This document shows, in pieces, positions 58,495 through 64,000 of a stretch of DNA of 64,000 bases (positions are counted from its first letter, which is position 1; each line of letters starts with the position of its first letter). The notes below the pieces were generated by a model, which ran no database searches, was not told where the DNA came from, and saw only the letters and a list, made by a program, of their open reading frames with translations. Origin of the DNA: Symbiodinium microadriaticum (taxonomy: Eukaryota > Sar > Dinophyceae > Suessiales > Symbiodiniaceae); contig LSRX01001090.1 of the NCBI GenBank assembly GCA_001939145.1, positions 102,806-166,805 of the forward strand, given 5' to 3'. Position numbers and translations under genes: made by a program.

Positions 58495-61400
58495 TGTAGT
58501 AGTAGTAGTAGTAGTAGCAGTAGTAGGAGTAGGAGTAGGAGTAGGAGTAGGAGTTGGAGTTGGAGTTGGAGTAGGAGTAGGAGTAGGAGTAGGAGTAGGA
58601 GTAGGAGTAGGAGCAGTAGTAGTCGTGGTGGTGGTTGTGGTGGTGGTGGTGGTGGTGATAGCAGTAGCTGTGGGTGGCCCGAGCTGTCTCATTGTGAGAG
58701 TGATGTTTTTTTTTGCCCGCAGCAGGAGTTCGAAACAGACGGCTCAGTCACAGTTTTCCGGCCGAGCCGAGACAGGACACGGCCGTGCTTAAATCCGAAT
58801 GTGCTGGTTGTTGGGATCTGTTCTTTCGTCCGAGGATGCCTACTCCGTACATGAGTGCGCAGCTCGTGGAAGAGGCTTGAGTGCTCTTGTCCAAAGAAGC
58901 GCCCAATCCGAAACATGAAAATCGGGCACTGCTCCAGGATGCCGTCGTCAATGCAGGTAAGACCGTTCGGGTATTGCCTTTCGCCGACGCAAAGGCCAGG
59001 TTCATTGAAGAGGATGGGCTGGCGAACTGAGTCGTCGTTGCAGGCCATTCCCATTTCCGGCCAGTGCCGCTCCAGCCGAGAACGTCAGGCAACTCCTTTC
59101 TTCAAGGACTTCTTCAGAGATGTCAAGCCTCCTAAAAGCTTTGGCAACGCAGTCAACAGAGTTATCTTGTTTGATGATGCAGCCCCAGACCTAACAAAGA
59201 AGCTGGTTGTGCTCCGGGGACCCAGCATCTGCAAGACAACATATGGGCAAGCTTCTTTTCTGGTCCGTCTTCGCTTCATTGCTCAAGCTGCGTCGCTGTT
59301 TGCAAAGTCGCATCACGGGCGCATGCCATTCGGGGTGACGCTCTCATGACCCAGGTTCAATGGCAAATTCGAGCAACGGCATTTCGTTGCGTCTCTGTTC
59401 CCTTTGCTAGATGTGCAGGTTTTGCAGCTTCATGAGAGATGTCCAGCTTACAAAGAGCAACACAAACTTGTTGTGCAGTGACTCGATATCACTGCAAGGC
59501 CTATACTAGCCTATACGATTAGCAGACGTGACTGGCAAAAGCTTGCGCAACTCCGGTCTCGGCACACAGCGCCGTACACATTTTGCATGCACATGGTACG
59601 TGAAGCTTTACAAAATGGCGTTGACATTTTGCAAAGCGCATACCACCAGGTCAACCATGGCACCGCCGCACCGAAGCTCTAGCTGCCATTCAGCTGGCAT
59701 GTTGATTGTAGCCCGGCTGTGGGTTACGAGGAAGACCAGAAGCTGCACAATGAACGGCTGCAAAGGGGTTTACGTACTTTTGGGCATGCTCAAGCCTTGG
59801 CCAAGACTGGATCGCACGTCGATGCGTGGAACACAACGGGAGTTAGCTTAATTCCGGCGAGAGGAGTGACAAATTGCTGACTGGATGTTGCTTTCTCGTA
59901 CGGCGGGAATTGACACCACTGCACGTCCAGAGATGTGGCCCAAACACAGTTCTCGCATGGCAGCCACGGTGAGGTTTGACATCCAGGGGCACAGCGGTCA
60001 CGATGACTCATGTCTCGAAGAGTAGGACGAGTCGGTGGCGGAGAGGACCGTGCAGTTCAACGAAATGATCAGCACTGAGGCTTCTGGGCTCTTCTGATTC
60101 TGCAGCACTGTGATGTTTTTTCTTCCCGAGGCATGGAAACAATCCCGGTTTCGCAAATTTGTCGTGCAAATCTTGCTTTCTCGTCTAAAGTCGTAGATTT
60201 CCGACTCTGTCTGAAACAGATCATCAGTCCGTTAATGTAAAAATCGAAGATGCGCATCTTGCTGTTCCGTCTTGAATCATTGAAGGCGAGTGTAATCGCG
60301 GAGGGGTGCGAAGAGGTGCCGGTTCGTTTCTGCTTGACACTGCTGGCCTTTCTTGTTATACACTCAAGGTTGGACGACGGTCGGTGCATGACCGCATCGC
60401 AACTCCATATGCTGGAAACGTTGATCTCGAGGTGGGATGTTGCCGTGCGCTACCGGCATAAAGGGATGCATAACTGGCTTCTGTCGGTCACAGTACGAAG
60501 GAGAGCCGCGTGGTCGTGCCATTGGATACCTCCGTCGAGGACGGGCGGCGCAGCTGATGCATGCTGTATCAGCACTTGTTGGGCATGCCATGGCAATGAA
60601 GGCTTGTGCGCGATGTACTGGGATAACTTCAAGCCTGCAGAGTCCACAAAGAATTGCCTTGTCGGCTGCAAGTCGAGAGCCTGCAGAGTGGGAGGAGTTC
60701 GAGGTGGAAGGCCTCGAAGTTCAGCTGCGTTCAAGCCGAGACAGGACAGAGATAGGTTCCGTACGCTTCGTCTGTCAGTCCGGCCCAGAACTCGGTCCAC
60801 CCAGATCCTTGCAGAACACCCAGTCCAATTCACAATCACCACAAGTAGATGTGTGGAGCGAGATGCATGTTTCGAATTTTAGTGGAAGCTTTGCGGTTCT
60901 ACCTGCATGTCTTTGCAGGATCCCCACCCCCCATGTGAGCACCGAAATGTTGGAGGACCGGAGCATCATGTAAGCTGTTTGCGGCTTTCAGAGTGCATGA
61001 AGATGAAAGATTGTGCAGCATGCCTGCATGAAGTCTGCATGAATGCTAGAATCGCAGGAGGCTTTCCCCAATTCCGGCAAATCCGTTCGCATCTTTCCTG
61101 TTGCTGAGATGCAGGAGCAGACCTTAGCCGGACTTGGAAGACTAATGCAGAGAACATTGAATCATGACAACATCATGCATGTGGAGGCCATTGCGACCTC
61201 TGGGCAGAGACGGTCCAGTCGAGAACGTCAAGCGACGCCGTTCTTCAAAGACCAGGACGTGTGGATATCCTGCTTGAGTTGCAAGGTTGTGAGGGGGCTT
61301 CTGGGGTCCAGGACTTCGATGTGCATGACGGTGGGCGGAGTGTAAACTTCGACGACACGATCAGCACAGAGGCGTGCCGGTTTGAGCAGTTGATGCGTTC

Positions 61401-64000
61401 CCACACTGTAGAAGCCAGTCCGTGGCTAAGTCGAATGCAGCTCGCAAGCCTCCCTTCCCCAAAATTCTGGCAGTGTCCCGGGTTGCGGATGGTTGTTCGC
61501 TCGCTGTTGGAATCTTCGAGCGCCACACTCCGAACCAGAAAAGTGGTGCTACCAGTAGCCCGATTTGACGATGCGCATCCGTGGATTTGAAGCTGCGAGC
61601 TGACAGGATAAACGAAACTAGTGTGAAGATTTTCTGCCGCTTGGCCGCTATGTATTCGGCATCTACAGGCCGTCTTGGTCGAGCCGCAGGCCTTCCAAAA
61701 CTGTGCCCACGCCATGCGAATGACGTTGAAGATATTGCGGATGTTTCTCGCCAGGCCGGCAGGCGGCCGGTACGTGACCGCATTTCAACACCCTTCACCT
61801 CGATGGCTTTCAGCTCTTTCCAGGTTCGCAAAGTCTCAGGCTTTGCACTTGGGGGACCATTCTCTGGGCGCAGGATCGTCGAGTGCAGCTTTCTCCAGTA
61901 CCTACAGCTGTCGAGGACGGCATCACTGCATGCTGAGGGTGCCTGGCAACAGCATATTTCTTCCGCAAGATTCGGCAGACCTGAGTGCTGACCAGTCGGT
62001 CGCAGACGGAGCTACGTGTCGCTCTCAGCCTATGTGCAGGAGTTCGAGCCAGCTTCCCAAAAGCTCCGACCCAGCCGAGACAGGCAGGGCCACAGCCCCA
62101 CAAAACCCCAAAAGCATCATCACAGCCAAAACAAAATGAATTCACTCACCTTTCTCCGTGTGCGCAGCAGCCGGCGACAGTGCCAGGATGCCAACACCCC
62201 ATGTCAGCTCCAGCATGATCGAGGACTGGCGAGAACTACCCGGGAACATCTACAATGCCTGGAATACCCACCGCATCTCATCGCAACCGCTGGCAGAGAG
62301 GAGACGTTTGCGAACTTTTCGAAGACCGTTCGCGTGTTTCCGGCCGCGGAGACGGAGGCCATGCAAGTGCTGCCATGCACCTGCAGCAAATTATGATCGA
62401 TATCTGCAAGCAGTGCGCAACAGTGTACATAAGCGCGCAGATGAGGAAGAGTCTACTCACTTCACGGCTCCGGTGCTAGGTCATACATCTCTCTGGGCAG
62501 AGACGGCCCGTTCGAGAACGTCAGGCCACCCCGTTCTTCAAGGAGACGCCCTAGCTTCACTGCATGGTGCCAGCTTTCTCGCTGTCTTAGCGCAGGAGGA
62601 CAGCGACTTGAACTCGAAAGCAGTCCAGTTCAGCGACAAAGTCAGCTGGGAGACTCCGAGCAAGGCGGGCACCCTGGCACTGCACAGCCCCAACGTCGAA
62701 GGCTCTGTTAGAGCCATACTAGTAGCACGAGCTACAACCGACACGAGTACGGCCAATGGGATGCCTGTTCGCTTCTCCGTAGTTCCCTGGAGCTTCAACT
62801 CGAGGATCCATGAAAGCAAACGGAATGGCAGTGGTGCAAGTCGATTGGAAGTGTCGGCATGTGAGTGAAGTTGAGACCCGATCTATCACATGAGCTTGAA
62901 GGAGGTATAGTGGAGGTATTAAACAAGAGGATAAGAGGCGAATATTCTGGGTCCAGGCTCGTTTCCCCTCAAAACATCGCTCGGATAAGTTTCCAGGTCG
63001 TGAATGCCCCATAACAAGAAAGTATGCAACCAGTAAACTCGAAAAATCGACGTGCTAATTCGCTGGCTGGTGCAAGTCTTGCTCATCCCTTGAAAAGTTG
63101 TTGGTTGCTTGGGAAGGTCATTGCTGCTGCGCAGTCCAAGGCCTCGCTGGCCTGTCGGCAGGCAACGAATTGCCACGGTATTCAGAGTCGCCAGCAGGTC
63201 ACAGAAGAGGCAACTGATAGTAACTCTAGTACTGATAGAAAGGTCCCATGGCAGTCATGACAGTGTCACTACGTTGGCGCCTAGAGTCCCTTGGATCTGC
63301 TCGGCACTGCCAGGTCGGTCGATCGGTCCGTGATCGAGTCGCGACCCCGTTTGCTGGCCAAGCACAGGAGTTCGAGGCAGCACATTGACGCTTTGCATGG
63401 GGGCATGCTGCGGTGTGGAGCAGGGTCCTCTCTGGATACGCTGCATCCCTGGCTTTCCTGCAGTGTCGACCACAGGACCATCGCGTGCTGCTCACATCGA
63501 TCGTCTCCACAGTCGAGGATTTGTATTTGGAGAGTGACTGGACGGATCACAATCTCCAACGTGCGCCTGCGCGGGAGGAGTTCGAGGTGACATCCAACTT
63601 CCGTTCAAGCCGAGACAGGCGAAGCGGAGAAGAGCTGTGAGGTTGTGAGACGTTGTGCGCAAGAGCTTCAATTCAACTCGGCCCGGCCTGGGAGGATTCC
63701 GACACCTCACGTGACCTCGGAGATGCAGGTCGGAGTCACCTCCCCAGCCGCCCTCTGACTTTGCAGTTGGGAAGGAGGCCCTCAACATGAGCCCCGGGAA
63801 GACCGTCCGAGTCTCACCCGCAGTCGACGTCGAGGCACATGCGTCGCAACGAAGTGCAATCTGCAAGCGCCACAGAATCTGTGAACTGAGAGGCTATTCC
63901 CGCATCAGGAAAGACACGGTCAAGTCGAGACCGACAGGCAACCCCATTCCTCAAGGAGTGGAAGAGCATTGGCAAGTTCTGATTGAGGAAGCCCGAAAAC
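53544..64000 (+). CDS. Giant repeat-exon gene, family unknown (3' end outside window)
   Basis: I do not recognise this protein. The interval holds at least five complete and two partial superunits of tiny + strand exons, nearly all beginning after AG|G with a whole codon. In order, one superunit has: a (KTVRVFPAAETE), a' (AIPASGRRRSSRERQATPF, then V/F-K), e (EDVPDDMRTVQFSNVVNTE), b' (VGRSVRDRIATPFA), c (DRRVLLAPVVSTVED), c' (EFEVQGS, then FRSSRDRT) and c'' (MPTPHVSSEMIED). Pairs a/a', e/b' and c/c'/c'' are versions of one ancestral repeat: V-x-[FL]-x3-V-S-T-E followed by [GF]-R-x-S-R-D-R-x-A-T-P-F. Superunits span 1.2-2.5 kb of DNA but only about 140 codons. The sequence is Ser/Arg/Thr-Pro-rich, with no signal peptide or membrane segment seen. 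The 5' end may lie at about 53.26 kb (LRSSRDRTSW) or further up in the coiled-coil region. The role is unknown; many basic-Ser/Thr sites suggest phosphorylation (inference). Confidence 0.75.
54401..54401. other. Single unknown base
   Basis: One N in an apparent intron of the repeat gene; frames across it are unreliable. Confidence 0.95.
54606..54668 (+). repeat. Extra copy of the 63-bp exon (a')
   Basis: After GCGTCAG|G, 21 codons starting AIPASGRTRPSRERQAIPF and ending AAG|GTGCTT. This is the only copy followed by a GT rather than a GA dinucleotide, and it differs from the copy at 54243 by a few bases. It is a recent-looking duplicate. Confidence 0.7.
55255..55317 (+). repeat. Extra copy of the 63-bp exon (a')
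   Basis: After ATGTGCAG|G, 21 codons starting AIPGSGSRRSSRERQATPF. It sits between two e-type exons (55070 and 55440), an order not found in the other superunits. It may be a duplicated cassette or an alternative exon. Confidence 0.7.
56711..58882 (+). repeat. Superunit 2
   Basis: Exons: 56711 (DTPAVAAAKTVRILRAAEIQ, a), 56830-56892 (AIPAAGQRRSSRSRQATPF, a'), 57113 (EDVPDDMRTVQFSNVVNTE, e), 57693 (DDARSTRDRVATPFAQ, b'), 57831 (ARRVALAPVLSVVEAR, c), 58726 (EFETDGSVTVFRPSRDRT, c') and 58835 (MPTPYMSAQLVEEA, c''). The c to c' intron holds the long trinucleotide-repeat tract. Confidence 0.75.
57895..58672. repeat. Long trinucleotide-repeat tract (AGC/AGT/GGT family)
   Basis: About 780 bases of near-pure triplets: blocks of AGC, AGT, GGT, GAAGTA, GGAGTA and similar, drifting from one to the next. 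Every frame is open, giving artificial poly-Ser, poly-Val, poly-Leu and poly-Thr/Pro proteins on both strands. It lies between the c exon at 57831 and the c' exon at 58726 of the repeat gene, so it is most simply an intronic microsatellite expansion. Confidence 0.85.
58938..60970 (+). repeat. Superunit 3
   Basis: Exons: 58938 (DAVVNAGKTVRVLPFADAK, a), 59044-59106 (AIPISGQCRSSRERQATPF, a'), 60026 (DESVAERTVQFNEMISTE, e), 60369 (VGRRSVHDRIATPYAGN, b'), 60501 (ESRVVVPLDTSVEDG, c), 60695 (EFEVEGLEVQLRSSRDRT, c') and 60919 (IPTPHVSTEMLEDRS, c''). A possible additional e-like word is at about 59972 (ATVRFD). The a' to e distance (about 900 bases) is longer than in later units. Confidence 0.75.
61058..62232 (+). 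repeat. Superunit 4
   Basis: Exons: 61058 (EAFPNSGKSVRIFPVAEMQ, a), 61187-61249 (AIATSGQRRSSRERQATPF, a'), 61312 (DFDVHDGGRSVNFDDTISTE, e), 61755 (AGRRPVRDRISTPFTS, b'), 61874 (DRRVQLSPVPTAVEDG, c), 62040 (EFEPASQKLRPSRDRQ, c') and 62187 (MPTPHVSSSMIEDW, c''). One of the most compact complete superunits, about 1.2 kb. Confidence 0.8.
62301..63735 (+). repeat. Superunit 5
   Basis: Exons: 62301 (ETFANFSKTVRVFPAAETE, a), 62480-62542 (VIHLSGQRRPVRERQATPF, a'), 62596 (EDSDLNSKAVQFSDKVSWE, e), 63314 (VGRSVRDRVATPFAGQAQ, b'), 63476 (DHRVLLTSIVSTVED, c), 63578 (EFEVTSNFRSSRDRR, c') and 63695 (IPTPHVTSEM, c''). Confidence 0.8.
63775..64000 (+). repeat. Superunit 6 (cut by window end)
   Basis: Exons: 63775 (EALNMSPGKTVRVSPAVDVE, a) and 63893-63955 (AIPASGKTRSSRDRQATPF, a'). 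The array clearly continues beyond the window. Confidence 0.8.

Noticed and set aside
57868..58854. Long poly-Val, poly-Leu, poly-Ser and Thr/Pro open frames on both strands
   Set aside because: They are produced by the trinucleotide-repeat tract, which keeps all frames open; the tract lies between two conserved exons and is best read as intronic.
53544..64000. Calx-beta or cadherin-type repeats
   Set aside because: The V-x-F and T-E words recall Calx-beta starts, but the V-x-V-x-R and DY/GT motifs of that domain are absent, and the R-S-S-R-D-R-x-A-T-P-F half has no counterpart.
53896..64000. CRISPR array (regularly recurring short conserved sequence)
   Set aside because: The recurring blocks are protein-coding words with variable spacing of hundreds of bases to kilobases, and conservation is at the amino-acid level.

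Overview
This window reads as a piece of a nuclear genome of a dinoflagellate, most likely a Symbiodiniaceae/Suessiales-type alga (inference). The reasons are: no long bacterial-style genes; coding information cut into very short exons (about 30-100 bases) that start almost always at an AG|G acceptor; 5' splice sites that are a mixture of GT, GC and GA, which is established for Symbiodinium; several introns of only 54-90 bases; many microsatellites; and two assembly gaps. Most long ORFs are chance frames. Gene calls here come from stitching short conserved exons together by hand, so outer boundaries are approximate.

Layout (all recognised genes are on the + strand, as in the unidirectional gene blocks known from dinoflagellates). 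About 4.5-8.5 kb: a kelch-repeat protein. About 10.75-11.65 kb: a LicD/fukutin-type transferase. About 13.86-14.94 kb: a small membrane protein of the bacterial 'small multidrug export' (COG2426) type. About 17.36-17.81 kb: a glycine-zipper protein. About 21.4-22.4 kb: an unrecognised protein with a coiled-coil exon. About 23.3-24.4 kb: a CS-domain (NudC/p23-like) protein. From 24.4 to 33.4 kb I recognise no gene, only microsatellites and minisatellites. About 34.4-36.9 kb: a Pumilio/Puf RNA-binding protein. About 38.6-39.3 kb: a second CS-domain protein. At 40.2-41.3 kb there is a gap followed by an AT-rich island unlike everything around it. At 44.15-45.27 kb there is a G-rich, telomere-word-like stretch between inverted GTAAC-type sequences. 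About 42.4-42.9 kb and 46.75-52.9 kb: many tiny coiled-coil exons.

The most interesting part is 53.5-64.0 kb: a very long gene made of at least five full and two partial copies of a superunit, running off the right edge. Each superunit is a fixed order of short phase-0 exons encoding three diverged versions of one roughly 40-60-residue repeat: a V-x-F/L-x-x-x-V-S-T-E half followed by a G-R-S-S-R-D-R-x-A-T-P-F half. One exon type occurs eight times at the same length, 63 bases. I do not recognise the protein family.

Nothing in the window shows a pathway linking the genes. The unifying features are gene architecture and common orientation.
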